From assembly GCA_019751915.1 (NCBI GenBank), contig JAIEMS010000034.1, positions 1 through 46,762 of the forward strand: a stretch of 46,762 bases of DNA, given 5' to 3'. The position numbers and the translations under genes are program-made. This stretch comes from Burkholderiaceae bacterium (GTDB lineage: Bacteria > Pseudomonadota > Gammaproteobacteria > Burkholderiales > Burkholderiaceae_C). Positions within the stretch are counted from its first letter, which is position 1. Each line of letters begins with the position of its first letter. The notes beneath the pieces were generated by a model. That model made no database searches and was not told the DNA's origin. It saw nothing but the letters and a program-made list of their open reading frames with translations. Shown here one piece after another: positions 35,241 through 46,646 of the stretch.

Positions 35241-37298
35241 TTAAAGACCTCGTTTCGCCATGTTTAACAAGGTACTCACCTCGACCGAAATATCGGCAAA
35301 ATTTGAGCCAGAACCAATGAGTTTTTCAGCGTCAGCGTACTGACCGCCGTTGATTTTTCGTGCCACATCTCCAGCAGATTTATGAAAATCGGCATGCTTT
35401 GCCAACAGTTTGGTAAACAGCGGGCGCGTACCCCAGCGCTCACCACCTGGGCCGTGAATCCATTGTCCCAGCGGGCATTTATCGTCGCGGCAAATGGTGT
35501 CCGCATCAAGTTGCTCATGCTTGGCAATGGCCGAGCGCAGTTTGATTTTCCATTGGCGGTGGGCCTCAATGGCCTTGTCAAAATCAAAATCAGCCGGGGT
35601 GCCTGCGGCATCAAGTTCGCTTTGCTCTATCGCGGCTTGGGCTGAAGCTGGAATTTTGAACCGCGCTACTTGGTCTACCAAAGTGTAGGCTTGGTTTTGC
35701 ATGGCCGATGCGGCGGAGGCAGTTTCTTCCACCAAGGCCGCGTTTTGCTGCGTCATGCGGTCGAGTTCGTGAACTGCTTTTCCGATCTGGCCGATGCCTT
35801 GGTTTTGTTCGTGGGCACTGGTGGCGACTTCGCTCAAAATGTGGTTGACGCGCTGCGAAGATGCAACGATGTCTTCAATCGTGGCACCGGCTTTGCGCAC
35901 AATGCTGGTGCCGGTAGCGACCTGATCGACGCTGCGGTCAATCAAGGTTTTGATCTCTTTGGCCGCCGCTGCACTGCGCCCGGCCAAGTTGCGGACTTCG
36001 CTGGCGACGACCGCAAAGCCGCGCCCTTGTTCGCCCGCGCGGGCAGCCTCGACGGCGGCATTGAGCGCCAAAATGTTGGTTTGGAACGCAATGCCATCAA
36101 TAGTGGCGATGATGTCGGAAATTTTTGCCGACGAAGCATGGATGTCTTCCATGGTTTCGATCACATCGCGCATCACCCGCCCGCCATCGGCTGCAACATC
36201 AGCGTTGTGGCTCGCCATCTGCGAGGCCTCTTTGGTGTGCTCGGTGCTGTTGCTGACGGTGGTGGCAATTTGCTCCATAGAAGCTGCCGATTGCTCCAAA
36301 TTGCTGGCTGTTTCTTCGGTGCGTTTGGACAAATCCATCGCACCGCTGGCAATTTCGCTGGCCGAATGCACGATGTCGTCGCTGGAGCGGCGCACACGCA
36401 GCACCATGACGCGCAGAGCATCCTGCATCGCGTGCAGCTCGGTCATGAGCTGGGCGGCTTCGTCGTTCCCCCAAGGCGAGGGCGATGTGGTCAAGTCGCC
36501 ATCGGTCATGGCGCGCAGGTGGCGGCGGGTTTCTTTCAAGCCCCCGTCCATAACCCGGTAAAAACTCAGAAAAAGGTAACCCGCCACCAGCAGCGCCACC
36601 AGCACATTGATGCCAGCCACGCTGATTTGGTGCAACGCTTCTTGCTTGACATCATCGGTATAAATGCCCGAACCCAGCACCCAACCCCAAGGCTCAAAAC
36701 CTTGAACGTAGGATGTTTTGTCCAACGGAGTATCGCTACCGGGCTTGGGCCATTGGTAGACAGTAAAGCCTTTGCCTTGGCTGCGCACGGTATCGACAAA
36801 GACTTGAAACAAAGCAACCCCGTTGGGGTCTTTCATGCCGCGCACATCTTTGCCATTGAGTTCTGGTTTGGCGGGGTGCAGCACCATGCGCTGCTCCATG
36901 TCGTTGATCCAAAAATACTCTTGTGTGTTGTAGCGCAGCGGTGCAATCAGTTCCACGGCCAGTTGCTGCGCTTGTGCGCGAGGCATCTTGCCCGAGGTCT
37001 CTTGGGCATAGGCCCACACCAAGATGCCGTGGGCAATCTCAACGTGCTGGCGGGTGGCATCCATGCGCGACTGCATGGAGTGGTCGTAGTTCGATTTGAG
37101 CAGCCAGCCCGTCAAGGCCAACATCGGCAGCATAAAAGCCAACGAAATGATGGTCGCTTTGGTGATAAAGCGCAGACTCCGAAAAGCCCTGACACCGGGT
37201 GCCCAAATGCCGTGGTGGTCAAAAAAACCGCTCTGATCGGCAGCACGAGATTGAAGAGCAGCCCGCTGGGCTGCAGGAGAGGGAATGCGGGAACTCAT
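35241..37298 (-). CDS. Methyl-accepting chemotaxis protein with sCache and CZB zinc-binding domains
   Basis: A 685-residue chemoreceptor. Its first transmembrane helix is at about residues 48-67, and a periplasmic single-Cache domain follows (about 75-225; [32 protein letters not shown]). A second helix ([18 protein letters not shown]) and a HAMP-like region lead into the signalling domain (tip sequence [20 protein letters not shown]). The C-terminus carries a CZB domain ([34 protein letters not shown]) that binds zinc through His and Cys and often senses oxidants such as HOCl. No che genes lie nearby. The start is the ATG at 37298. Confidence 0.92.
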   Translation of the reverse strand: MSSRIPSPAAQRAALQSRAADQSGFFDHHGIWAPGVRAFRSLRFITKATIISLAFMLPMLALTGWLLKSNYDHSMQSRMDATRQHVEIAHGILVWAYAQETSGKMPRAQAQQLAVELIAPLRYNTQEYFWINDMEQRMVLHPAKPELNGKDVRGMKDPNGVALFQVFVDTVRSQGKGFTVYQWPKPGSDTPLDKTSYVQGFEPWGWVLGSGIYTDDVKQEALHQISVAGINVLVALLVAGYLFLSFYRVMDGGLKETRRHLRAMTDGDLTTSPSPWGNDEAAQLMTELHAMQDALRVMVLRVRRSSDDIVHSASEIASGAMDLSKRTEETASNLEQSAASMEQIATTVSNSTEHTKEASQMASHNADVAADGGRVMRDVIETMEDIHASSAKISDIIATIDGIAFQTNILALNAAVEAARAGEQGRGFAVVASEVRNLAGRSAAAAKEIKTLIDRSVDQVATGTSIVRKAGATIEDIVASSQRVNHILSEVATSAHEQNQGIGQIGKAVHELDRMTQQNAALVEETASAASAMQNQAYTLVDQVARFKIPASAQAAIEQSELDAAGTPADFDFDKAIEAHRQWKIKLRSAIAKHEQLDADTICRDDKCPLGQWIHGPGGERWGTRPLFTKLLAKHADFHKSAGDVARKINGGQYADAEKLIGSGSNFADISVEVSTLLNMAKRGL

Positions 37299-37395
37299 GG
37301 TTTGTCTTGTTTTGTTACTTTTAATGACAAGCCGCATCATATTCGCCCAGACAAAGGGTTGCTTTGACTGGGTTTTGCACCCATTGGGTACGCTT

Positions 37396-40023
37396 TTAAG
37401 CCCGGCAGAGCTTTTTGAGCTGGTACAGCGCCTCTAGTGCCTCGCGCGGGCTGAGGGCATCGGGCTGGATCGCCGCTAGCGCCGTTTCGAGGGCACTCGG
37501 GCCTGCCGTTCCTAGAGGCGCAGCAGGGGCCGCAAACAAATCAACTTGCGCTTGGTCTGCACTGGCGCGAGCCTCCAATGCGGCCAATGTTGCCCGCGCA
37601 TGGTGCAGCACCGGCGCGGGCACGCCCGCCAATTTAGCGACCTGAATGCCGTAGCTGCGACTGGCGGGGCCACTTTGGATTTCGTGCAAAAACACAATCT
37701 CGCTGCCGCTTGGGTCGCTGGTCTCGGCAGCGCTGACGTGCATATTGACGGCGTGGCGCGCACGCGCGGGCAACTCGGTCAGTTCAAAGTAGTGCGTGGC
37801 AAACAGGGTGAAGGCTTTGGTTTTGTCGTGCAGGTGGCTGGCGATGCCGCTGGCCAGCGCCAAGCCGTCCAAGGTGCTGGTGCCCCGGCCAATTTCGTCC
37901 ATCAGCACCAGACTGTGCGGCGTAGCAGCGTGCAGTATTTGCGCCGCTTCGGTCATTTCGAGCATGAAGGTCGATTGGGCATTTGCCAAGTCGTCTGCCG
38001 CCCCGATACGGGTGTGAATGGCATCGATCGGCCCCAAACGGCAAGCCTTGGCCGGAACATGGCTGCCCATGCTCGCCAGCAGCACAATCAGCGCAACTTG
38101 GCGCATATAGGTCGATTTACCCCCCATATTCGGCCCGGTAATGATCTGCATGCGCGTGTTCAGGCCCAAGCGGGTGTGGTTGGCAATGAAGGTGCCGCTG
38201 GAGGTTTCGGTCAGCCGTGCTTGCACCACCGGATGGCGGCCCGCTTCGATGTCAATACAGGGTTCGGGCGTGAATTGTGGTGCGCACCAGTCGAGTGTTA
38301 ACGAGCGCTCGGCCAAGCAGCACAGCACATCCAGCGCAGCCAGTGCGCTTGCCAGCCGGGTCAGTGCGGCGACATGGGCTTGGAGTTGGTCGAGCACCTG
38401 TTCGTACAAAAACTTTTCGCGGGCCAAAGCACGCTCTTGGGCCGATAGCGCTTTGTCTTCAAACGCCTTGAGTTCAGGGGTGATGAAGCGTTCGGCATTT
38501 TTCAGCGTTTGGCGGCGGCGGTAGTCCTCAGGGACTTTGCTGGCTTGGCCCTGCGTGACTTCAATGTAAAAGCCGTGCACTTTGTTAAATTGCACACGCA
38601 GGTTGGCAATGCCGGTGCGGGCCTTTTCGCGGTTTTCCAAGTCGAGCAAGAAGGCATCGCAATCGGTCTGGATGGCGCGCAACTCGTCGAGTTCCGCATC
38701 AAAATTTTTGGCAATCACTCCGCCGTCGCGCACCAGCGCTGCGGGTTCTTCGGCAATAGCCCTTTGCAGCAGCTCGGCGCAGTCGGCTGGGGGCTGTAAA
38801 TCGGTAAATATTTGGGTTAAATACGGCTCTAGTGCCTGTGGCACATGGCTAAGTAGCTCTGATTTTTGTAGCGTTTTGCACAGTGCTACCAGCTCGCGCG
38901 GGCGCACTTGGCGCAAGGCGATGCGGGCGGTGATGCGCTCGACATCGGCCACGCCTTTGAGCACACCGCGCAGCGTCTGCCACGGCCCCCCGCTGCCTTG
39001 GCCGCGCAGCACGGTCGTGGCAGCCAAACGCGCACGCGCTGGAGTGCGCTCGCGTGGCAGTTCTAGCAACCACGTTTTGAGCAAACGACTGCCCATGCCG
39101 GTCATGCAGGTATCGAGCAGCGACAGCAAGGTGGGGGCATCGTCGCCGCGCAGCGTTTTGACCAGCTCTAAATTGCGCCGGGTGCTGGCGGGCAGGTCAA
39201 TCACATCGTCAGTGCGCTGCACTTGGATGCTGTGGACATGGGTCAGCGCCCGGCCCTGCGTGTGCTCGGCGTATTGCAACAAGGCAGCGGCAGCAGCATG
39301 GGCTTGGGTTAAAGAGTGGGCGTTCCACGCTTGCAAGTGGGCTGCGCCCAAATGCTCTTGCAGTTTGCGCTGGCCCAGTGCCGCATCAAACTGCCAATCG
39401 GGGCGGGGACGAACCGGGCAAGCAAATTGCCCCCCTTGGCGCAGCGCCAGCAGGTGTTGCTCAAAGCGCTCGGTGGCCCCGGCGCTGTAAATCAGCTCGC
39501 TCGGGCTGGTGCGCGCCAGCCAAGCGCCCAGCTCGTCTGGTGCGCATTCGGCCAGATGCACTACGCCCTGCGTCACGCTCATCCAAGCCAAACCACAACG
39601 CGCCCGTGGGCCTTGGGCCACTGCCAGCAACACCGATTCGGTTTTGTCTGACAACAGCGCCGCATCGGTCAGGGTGCCGGGCGTGACCACGCGCACGACT
39701 TTGCGCTCCACCGGGCCTTTGCTAGCACCGACTTCGCCGACCTGCTCACAAATTGCCACCGATTCGCCCAACTTGATGAGCCGCGCCAGATAGGTTTCGA
39801 GTGCATGAAATGGCACGCCGGCCATCACCACCGGCTGGCCCGCCGATTGACCGCGCTGGGTCAGGGTGATGTCAAGCAGACGGGCTGCTTTTTCGGCATC
39901 GGCATAAAACAGCTCGTAAAAGTCACCCATGCGGTACAGCAGCAGCGCGTCGGGGTGTCCGGCTTTCAGGGCCAGATACTGCTGCATCATGGGCGTGTGC
40001 GGCAGAGCGAGGGTGTCTGGCAT
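37396..40023 (-). CDS. mutS: DNA mismatch repair protein MutS
   Basis: An 875-residue MutS1. The mismatch-reading Phe-x-Glu lies in [20 protein letters not shown]. The ATPase has the P-loop [37 protein letters not shown], Walker [14 protein letters not shown] and the [12 protein letters not shown] His. The C-terminus ([14 protein letters not shown]) ends in the usual tetramerisation segment. A dispersed palindromic repeat (38824-38873) lies in frame in the core domain, encoding the [16 protein letters not shown] stretch. Confidence 0.96.
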   Translation of the reverse strand: MPDTLALPHTPMMQQYLALKAGHPDALLLYRMGDFYELFYADAEKAARLLDITLTQRGQSAGQPVVMAGVPFHALETYLARLIKLGESVAICEQVGEVGASKGPVERKVVRVVTPGTLTDAALLSDKTESVLLAVAQGPRARCGLAWMSVTQGVVHLAECAPDELGAWLARTSPSELIYSAGATERFEQHLLALRQGGQFACPVRPRPDWQFDAALGQRKLQEHLGAAHLQAWNAHSLTQAHAAAAALLQYAEHTQGRALTHVHSIQVQRTDDVIDLPASTRRNLELVKTLRGDDAPTLLSLLDTCMTGMGSRLLKTWLLELPRERTPARARLAATTVLRGQGSGGPWQTLRGVLKGVADVERITARIALRQVRPRELVALCKTLQKSELLSHVPQALEPYLTQIFTDLQPPADCAELLQRAIAEEPAALVRDGGVIAKNFDAELDELRAIQTDCDAFLLDLENREKARTGIANLRVQFNKVHGFYIEVTQGQASKVPEDYRRRQTLKNAERFITPELKAFEDKALSAQERALAREKFLYEQVLDQLQAHVAALTRLASALAALDVLCCLAERSLTLDWCAPQFTPEPCIDIEAGRHPVVQARLTETSSGTFIANHTRLGLNTRMQIITGPNMGGKSTYMRQVALIVLLASMGSHVPAKACRLGPIDAIHTRIGAADDLANAQSTFMLEMTEAAQILHAATPHSLVLMDEIGRGTSTLDGLALASGIASHLHDKTKAFTLFATHYFELTELPARARHAVNMHVSAAETSDPSGSEIVFLHEIQSGPASRSYGIQVAKLAGVPAPVLHHARATLAALEARASADQAQVDLFAAPAAPLGTAGPSALETALAAIQPDALSPREALEALYQLKKLCRA
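38824..38873. repeat. Dispersed palindromic repeat, copy R5 (inside mutS)
   Basis: GGCTCTAGTGCCTGTGGCAC ... AAGTAGCTCTGATTTTTGTAGC, colinear with the copy at 23261-23318 (GGCTCTAGCGCTTG ... AAGCAGCTATCAATTTGATAG). It is in frame within mutS. Confidence 0.5.
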
Positions 40024-40044
40024 ACGGTGGCGTGCCTTTGGGCG

Positions 40045-40983
40045 TTAAAACGGTGCGTCTGGTGCCGGTGTCGTCGTTGGGGCAGGTGCCTCGCCATCGG
40101 TGCTGGGCGCGGCTGGTTCGGCGGAATCGGCATCAACCGGCGCAGCTTGGCGCAATGCGGCTTTTTCGCCCGCACCGGCAAATTTGCTGTATTTGCCCAA
40201 AATAGTGACCAGCTGACCATAAATGCGCGGGTTGCCCGCCAAGCATTCTTGCTGCTCCATAAAGTCGGACTCGCCGGTAAAGTTACCCACCAAGCCGCCC
40301 GCTTCGGTAATCAACAGCGAACCAGCAGCCACATCCCAGATGCTCAGGCCCGACTCAAAAAAGCCGTCCGCATAACCGGCTGCGATGTAGGCCAAATCCA
40401 AAGCCGCAGCGCCGGGGCGGCGTATCCCGGCGGTGCGCGGCATCACGTCGGCCATCATCCGCAGGTAGTTTTGGAAGTTGTCGCCCGGACGGAATGGGAA
40501 CCCGGTAGAGACCAAGCAATCTTTCAGTTGGGTGCGCTTGCTGACGCGAATGCGCCGCTCGTTGAGGTAAGCACCCCGGCCCTTGGTGGCGGTAAACAGG
40601 TCGTTGCGCGAGGGGTCAAACACCACCGCTTGCTCGACCTTGCCGCGCACAGCCAGCGCAATGCTGACGCAATAGACCGGAAAGCCGTGGATGAAGTTGG
40701 TGGTGCCGTCCAGTGGGTCAATGATCCAGACAAACTCGGAGTCTTTGGCACCGTACTCGGTGCCCGATTCTTCGGCCAAGATGCCGTGGCCGGGGTAGGC
40801 GGTCAGCAGCGTTTCGATGATGACCTTTTCGCTGGCGTGATCGACTTCGGTCACAAAGTCGTTGATCTGCTTTTGCGAAATACGCACCGCCTCCACGTCC
40901 AAGGCCGCGCGGTTGATGATGGCGCCGGCGGCGCGGGCGGCCTTGATGGCCACGTTGAGCATGGGGTGCAGATTGGACGACAT
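40045..40983 (-). CDS. suhB: Inositol monophosphatase family protein SuhB
   Basis: A 312-residue Mg-dependent phosphatase. It has the metal-site motifs [28 protein letters not shown] and [18 protein letters not shown]. SuhB in E. coli also joins the ribosomal-RNA antitermination complex. The last ~45 residues are an Ala/Pro/Thr-rich tail beyond the usual fold. The start is the ATG at 40983 ([10 protein letters not shown]), where family homology begins. It is divergent from trmJ, the usual neighbour in Burkholderiales. Confidence 0.92.
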   Translation of the reverse strand: MSSNLHPMLNVAIKAARAAGAIINRAALDVEAVRISQKQINDFVTEVDHASEKVIIETLLTAYPGHGILAEESGTEYGAKDSEFVWIIDPLDGTTNFIHGFPVYCVSIALAVRGKVEQAVVFDPSRNDLFTATKGRGAYLNERRIRVSKRTQLKDCLVSTGFPFRPGDNFQNYLRMMADVMPRTAGIRRPGAAALDLAYIAAGYADGFFESGLSIWDVAAGSLLITEAGGLVGNFTGESDFMEQQECLAGNPRIYGQLVTILGKYSKFAGAGEKAALRQAAPVDADSAEPAAPSTDGEAPAPTTTPAPDAPF

Positions 40984-41145
40984 AAATTGTGGGTGTGAGC
41001 GCACCGGCAGCAAAATCAGCGGCGCGCGAACTAAGGAACAAAGAAGTCGCAACCGGGCGATGCAGGCTGCGACAATGAGCGCCCGATTTTACCCACGCGC
41101 CCTGTAAGCGAGCATTTTCTAGACCTCGCGGGCAGCTTTCGTCCC

Positions 41146-41952
41146 ATGAAAACCCGCTTTATCCTGATCCAAACCAGCCATGCTGGCAATGTCGGCGCTG
41201 CCGCCCGCGCCATGAAAACGATGGGTTTTGACGATTTGGTACTGGTGGCCCCGCGCTGGCCCAATGTGCTGCGGCGTGAAGAAACCATCCAACGCGCCAG
41301 CGGTGCCTTGGATGTGTTGCACAACGCGCGCATTGTCGCCACGCTCGATGAAGCACTCGATGGCATGAGCCACCTGTGCGCCACCGCCATGACCCCACGC
41401 GACTTTGGCCCGCCCACCTGCACCCCACGGCCCCACTTTGAGATGCTCCTAAAAAAAGAGCAACAAAATCAATCTGCACCAGCGCTAGAGGATCAAAACA
41501 TCCAAACTTTGCCAGAAACTCCCCCCGCAGGCCCTTTGGGCGAGACCGGCGTGGCGTTCTTGTTTGGCTGTGAGCGCTTTGGGATGTCGAACGAAGACGT
41601 TTACCGCTGCCATGTGGCGTTGCAAATTCCGACCAACCCCCAATTTGGTTCCCTCAACTTGGGCGCGGCCATTCAGGTCATTGCCTATGAATGGCGACAA
41701 GCGCTGGGCGGTTTTGCCGCGCCTGTGGCTGCGCAGGCACCCGCGCGCGCCGATGCAGCCCAAGTCGCCGGAATGCTGACACACTGGGAGCAAGCCCTGA
41801 CCGACATCGGTTTTCTAGACCCGGCAGCGCCGAAAAAATTGATGCCGCGCTTGAACCAACTTTTTAACCGAGCGCAACTACAGACCGAAGAAATCCACAT
41901 CCTGCGCGGTGTTGCCAAAGCCATGATCGAGGCGGCGCGGGCAAAGCACTAA
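41146..41952 (+). CDS. trmJ: tRNA (cytidine/uridine-2'-O)-methyltransferase TrmJ
   Basis: A 268-residue SpoU/TrmH (SPOUT) methyltransferase that 2'-O-methylates position 32 of tRNAs. Motif 1 is FILIQTSHAGNVGAAARAMK, motif 2 LFGCERFGMSNEDVYRCH, and motif 3 PTNPQFGSLNLGAAIQVIAY. A helical C-terminal part ends ...FNRAQLQTEEIHILRGVAKA. A stretch of about 25 residues (LLKKEQQNQSAPALEDQNIQ and neighbours) between motifs 1 and 2 looks inserted. It coincides with a dispersed palindromic repeat at 41443-41502. Confidence 0.92.
   Translation: MKTRFILIQTSHAGNVGAAARAMKTMGFDDLVLVAPRWPNVLRREETIQRASGALDVLHNARIVATLDEALDGMSHLCATAMTPRDFGPPTCTPRPHFEMLLKKEQQNQSAPALEDQNIQTLPETPPAGPLGETGVAFLFGCERFGMSNEDVYRCHVALQIPTNPQFGSLNLGAAIQVIAYEWRQALGGFAAPVAAQAPARADAAQVAGMLTHWEQALTDIGFLDPAAPKKLMPRLNQLFNRAQLQTEEIHILRGVAKAMIEAARAKH
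41443..41502. repeat. Dispersed palindromic repeat, copy R6 (inside trmJ)
   Basis: GCTCCTAAAAAAAGAGC ... CCAGCGCTAGAGGATCAAAA, reverse orientation relative to the copy at 23261-23318 (shared AGCGCTAGAG core). It adds in-frame codons to the linker of TrmJ. Confidence 0.5.
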
Positions 41953-41989
41953 ACTGCCCAACTCCTTTTTGTTGCACTGGTAACTGACC

Positions 41990-42763
41990 ATGTTTTCCCG
42001 TTTGCGCTCTGACATTCAGTGCATTCTTGAGCGCGACCCGGCTGCGCGCACCGCGTGGGAGGTACTGACGTGCTACCCCGGACTGCACGCGCTGGTGCTG
42101 CACCGGCGCGCGCATTGGTGCTGGACGCATGGCTTGAAATGGCTGGGACGGTTTATCTCGCACCTGTCGCGCACCCTCACAGGCATTGAGATTCACCCCG
42201 GCGCACAGATTTCGCCCTGCGTTTTTATCGACCACGGCATGGGCGTGGTGATTGGCGAGACCGCCGAAATTGGCCCCGGTTGCACCATTTACCACGGCGT
42301 TACGCTGGGAGGAACCTCCCTCTACAAAGGGGCCAAACGCCATCCGACACTGGGCAGCAATGTCATTGTGGGCGCGGGCGCGAAGGTATTGGGCGGCTTT
42401 ACGGTGGGCGATGGGGCCAAAATTGGCAGCAATGCCGTCGTCACCAAACCGGTGCCCGCAGGGGCCACCGCAGTGGGCAACCCAGCACGCATCATTGCCG
42501 CCGAGGCCGATGCCCGGCGCGAAGAAGCGGCCTCGAAAATGGGCTTTTCTGCCTACGGTGTCACGCAAAACGACGACCCGCTGTCGCAAGCCATGCGGGG
42601 CCTGATTGACAACGCTGGTGCCCAAGAACACCAGATTGCCCTCTTGTGGCAGGCTATCGAAAAGCTCTCGGCCATGCCCCAGCACAGCAACTGTGTGCCC
42701 GACGGAGCAGCCCGCCAAGAACACTTTAAGGCCGACAAGCTCAACGCTTTGATCGGAAAATAA
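41990..42763 (+). CDS. cysE: Serine O-acetyltransferase
   Basis: A 257-residue left-handed beta-helix acetyltransferase making O-acetylserine, the cysteine precursor. It starts [20 protein letters not shown] and has [15 protein letters not shown]. The hexapeptide-repeat core is [20 protein letters not shown] and [20 protein letters not shown], followed by [17 protein letters not shown]. The C-terminus lacks the classic inhibitory Ile end, and a ~70-residue helical tail follows the hexapeptide core. It follows trmJ by 37 bases. Confidence 0.93.
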   Translation: MFSRLRSDIQCILERDPAARTAWEVLTCYPGLHALVLHRRAHWCWTHGLKWLGRFISHLSRTLTGIEIHPGAQISPCVFIDHGMGVVIGETAEIGPGCTIYHGVTLGGTSLYKGAKRHPTLGSNVIVGAGAKVLGGFTVGDGAKIGSNAVVTKPVPAGATAVGNPARIIAAEADARREEAASKMGFSAYGVTQNDDPLSQAMRGLIDNAGAQEHQIALLWQAIEKLSAMPQHSNCVPDGAARQEHFKADKLNALIGK

Positions 42764-42801
42764 GCCGATACCCCCTTCTTTTGATTTGCAAGGAAACCCC
42801 C

Positions 42802-43461
42802 GTGGACGTTTTTCAAGCCCTGCAACAGCGCCGCTCTGTGCGCGCCTTCTTGCCCCAAGTGCCCAGCGCCGACACCGTGCGCGCCCTGATCGAAGGCGCG
42901 GCCTACGCCGCTTCAGGCGGCAATATGCAGCCTTGGCGCGTGGTGGCCCTGACAGGCGAGCCCTTGGCCAAAGCCATCGATTTGGCTGCCAAGGCCCAGC
43001 CCCAAGAGCACCCCGAGCGCTTGTCGTACCCTGAAAACCTGTGGGAACCTTACCGCACCCGCCGCTTTACCAATGGCGAAGACCTGTACCGCAGCATTGG
43101 CGTGGCCCGAAAAGACAAGATCAGCCGACTGGCCCAATTGGCGAAAAACACCACCTTTTTTGGTGCCCCAGTCGGCTTGTTTGTGTTGATTGATGAGCGC
43201 ATGAACCGGCCACAGTGGGCCGATTTGGGCATCTATTTACAGTCGCTGATGCTGCTGGCAGTCGAACGCGGCCTTGCCACTTGTGCCCAAGGCTTTTGGC
43301 GGCGCTATGAACACGCACTGGCCGAGCACTTGCAAATGCCTGCGCCGTATTGCATCGCTTTTGGCATTGCACTGGGCTACGAAGACACCAGTGCCCCCAT
43401 CAACAGCCTGCGCGCAGGCCGGGCACCATTGGAAGAATGGGCTCAGTTGCGCGGTTTTTGA
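42802..43461 (+). CDS. Nitroreductase family flavoprotein
   Basis: A 219-residue FMN-dependent oxidoreductase. It has the FMN phosphate-binding start (LQQRRSVRAFLPQ), AASGGNMQPWRVVAL, the GAPVGLFVLIDE strand and the DLGIYLQSLMLLAVERGLAT helix with CAQGF following. The natural substrate is unknown. A GTG at 42802 with AAGGA upstream fits the family start best. Its last 19 bases overlap the end of the convergent exporter gene. Confidence 0.88.
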   Translation: MDVFQALQQRRSVRAFLPQVPSADTVRALIEGAAYAASGGNMQPWRVVALTGEPLAKAIDLAAKAQPQEHPERLSYPENLWEPYRTRRFTNGEDLYRSIGVARKDKISRLAQLAKNTTFFGAPVGLFVLIDERMNRPQWADLGIYLQSLMLLAVERGLATCAQGFWRRYEHALAEHLQMPAPYCIAFGIALGYEDTSAPINSLRAGRAPLEEWAQLRGF

Positions 43462-44648
43462 GCAGACGCTTCATCGGGGCTAATGCGCATGGCCCGATAC
43501 CAAACCAACATCCCCGCCAGCACCAGCACAGCATGGCCGCAGCTCAAGGCCAGTGTGCTGTGGAACAAAAACGGCACCACCAACCCCGTGATGGCAGAAA
43601 ACAGCCCCATATGCACGAAGCCTTGCAGTGACGATGCCAAGCCCCGCATCTGCGGAAACGTCCCCATGGCTTGCAAAATCAGCAGCGGATTCAGCAACGA
43701 CAAGCCCAAGGTATAGAGCGAAATAGGCACCACCGCCCACGGCACTGCGGCGGTAAAAAAGCTGTTGTAGGCCACATTGAGGCAGCAGGCACAGCCCAGC
43801 AGCACAAAGCCGATGCGCTTTTGCGTTGCCGGTTGCAGGCGGCTGGCAAGAACACTGCTCACTGCCGCGCCGGTCATGCCGCCACCGACCAACGGAATAA
43901 ACAACCAACCGTAATCGGTGGCCGACAGCCCCAGCAGCGTGACGATGAACTCGGAGGCCGAGCCGATGTACACCGACATGGCCGAAGCCATCAAGCCAAT
44001 CGACAACAGCATCCAGCGAAAGCGCCGGTGGCGCAGCGCCGTGGCGTAATTGTGGGCAATGACCCCGAATTTGAGCGCGTGGCGCTTGTGCGGCTCCAGC
44101 GTTTCGGGCAGCAAACGCCAACCGGCAATAAAGAGCAACAACGAAAAAACGCTTAAAAACCCAAACGAAGCCCGCCAGCCCCCATGCAATTGCAGCCAAC
44201 CGCCAAAAATCGGGGCCAATGCTGGGGCCAGACCAAAGATCAGCATAATCATCGCCGTCATGCGCTGGGCATCGGCTCCGTGGTAGCGGTCTTGCACCAT
44301 CGCCCGCGACACCACCATGCCAGCGCCTGCGGTCAGCCCTTGCAAGCCCCGCAGAAAAATCAGCATCTCGATGCTGGTGGCGAAAGCGGCGGCCAAGGAG
44401 GTCAGGCCATAACAAACCACCGTGACCAGCATCACCCGCCGCCGCCCAAAGGTGTCCGACAGCACCCCATGCACCAACATCATTGCGGCCAGCGCTAGCA
44501 CAAACACGCTCAAAGTTTGCTGCACCGCCAGTGGCCCGACCGAGAACTCGCGGGCGATGGCCGGAAACGAGGGCAAATAAGTGTCAATACCCAGCGGCCC
44601 GAGCATGGTGAACAGCGCGAGCAACAGAGTTAAAAGCAAATGGTGCAT
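43443..44648 (-). CDS. Bcr/CflA-family drug-resistance MFS transporter
   Basis: A 401-residue 12-helix major facilitator. The N-terminal helix with LGPLGIDTYLPSFPAIAREF, the loop motif A GVLSDTFGRRRVMLVTVV, and RGLQGLTAGAGMVVSRAMVQ with APALAPIFGGWL mark the Bcr/CflA group. These export bicyclomycin, chloramphenicol-like compounds, or dipeptides/cysteine. The start is the ATG at 44648 (MHHLLLTLLL); the ribosome site is weak. It lies tail to tail with the nitroreductase, overlapping by 19 bases. Confidence 0.9.
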   Translation of the reverse strand: MHHLLLTLLLALFTMLGPLGIDTYLPSFPAIAREFSVGPLAVQQTLSVFVLALAAMMLVHGVLSDTFGRRRVMLVTVVCYGLTSLAAAFATSIEMLIFLRGLQGLTAGAGMVVSRAMVQDRYHGADAQRMTAMIMLIFGLAPALAPIFGGWLQLHGGWRASFGFLSVFSLLLFIAGWRLLPETLEPHKRHALKFGVIAHNYATALRHRRFRWMLLSIGLMASAMSVYIGSASEFIVTLLGLSATDYGWLFIPLVGGGMTGAAVSSVLASRLQPATQKRIGFVLLGCACCLNVAYNSFFTAAVPWAVVPISLYTLGLSLLNPLLILQAMGTFPQMRGLASSLQGFVHMGLFSAITGLVVPFLFHSTLALSCGHAVLVLAGMLVWYRAMRISPDEASAQKPRN

Positions 44649-44890
44649 AAAAAGAAGTCCCAGTGACCCGCGCAGCAATACCAAGGGCGGTTTCAAGTCT
44701 CAAGCACAGCACCTGCAACGGACAGCGTTTACCAGAGATGGAGAATCGGCAGATGCTGCCCAGACACGGGGACTGGACAGTGGGCGGTGGAGCAGGAGTT
44801 GCTTCTGAGCACCCAGCAGCACTCCCGTCCCCTTCATTGCAATGCTGGGTGTTGCACTTCAGAACGTGCGGCCACCCAGCGTACCTTGCA
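44649..44890. other. Intergenic interval between the MFS gene and argG
   Basis: About 240 bases with no gene. The one feature seen is an inverted pair, CACCCAGCA (near 44810) and TGCTGGGTG (near 44844), that could form a stem with a ~25-base loop. It has no T run and may mark the end of argG transcription. Confidence 0.4.
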
Positions 44891-46577
<1,687 letters not shown>

Positions 46578-46595
46578 GGGAGTGCGGTGGTCAGA

Positions 46596-46623
46596 AGAAA
46601 AAAACCGGCAATTTTAGGCCGGT
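46596..46623 (-). terminator. Terminator of the gene entering at the right edge
   Basis: ACCGGC (46604-46609) and GCCGGT (46618-46623) with an AATTTTAG-type loop. On the minus strand a run of T (46603-46596) follows. Confidence 0.8.
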
Positions 46624-46646
46624 GCGTTGGCAACTGTGCTGCAGCA

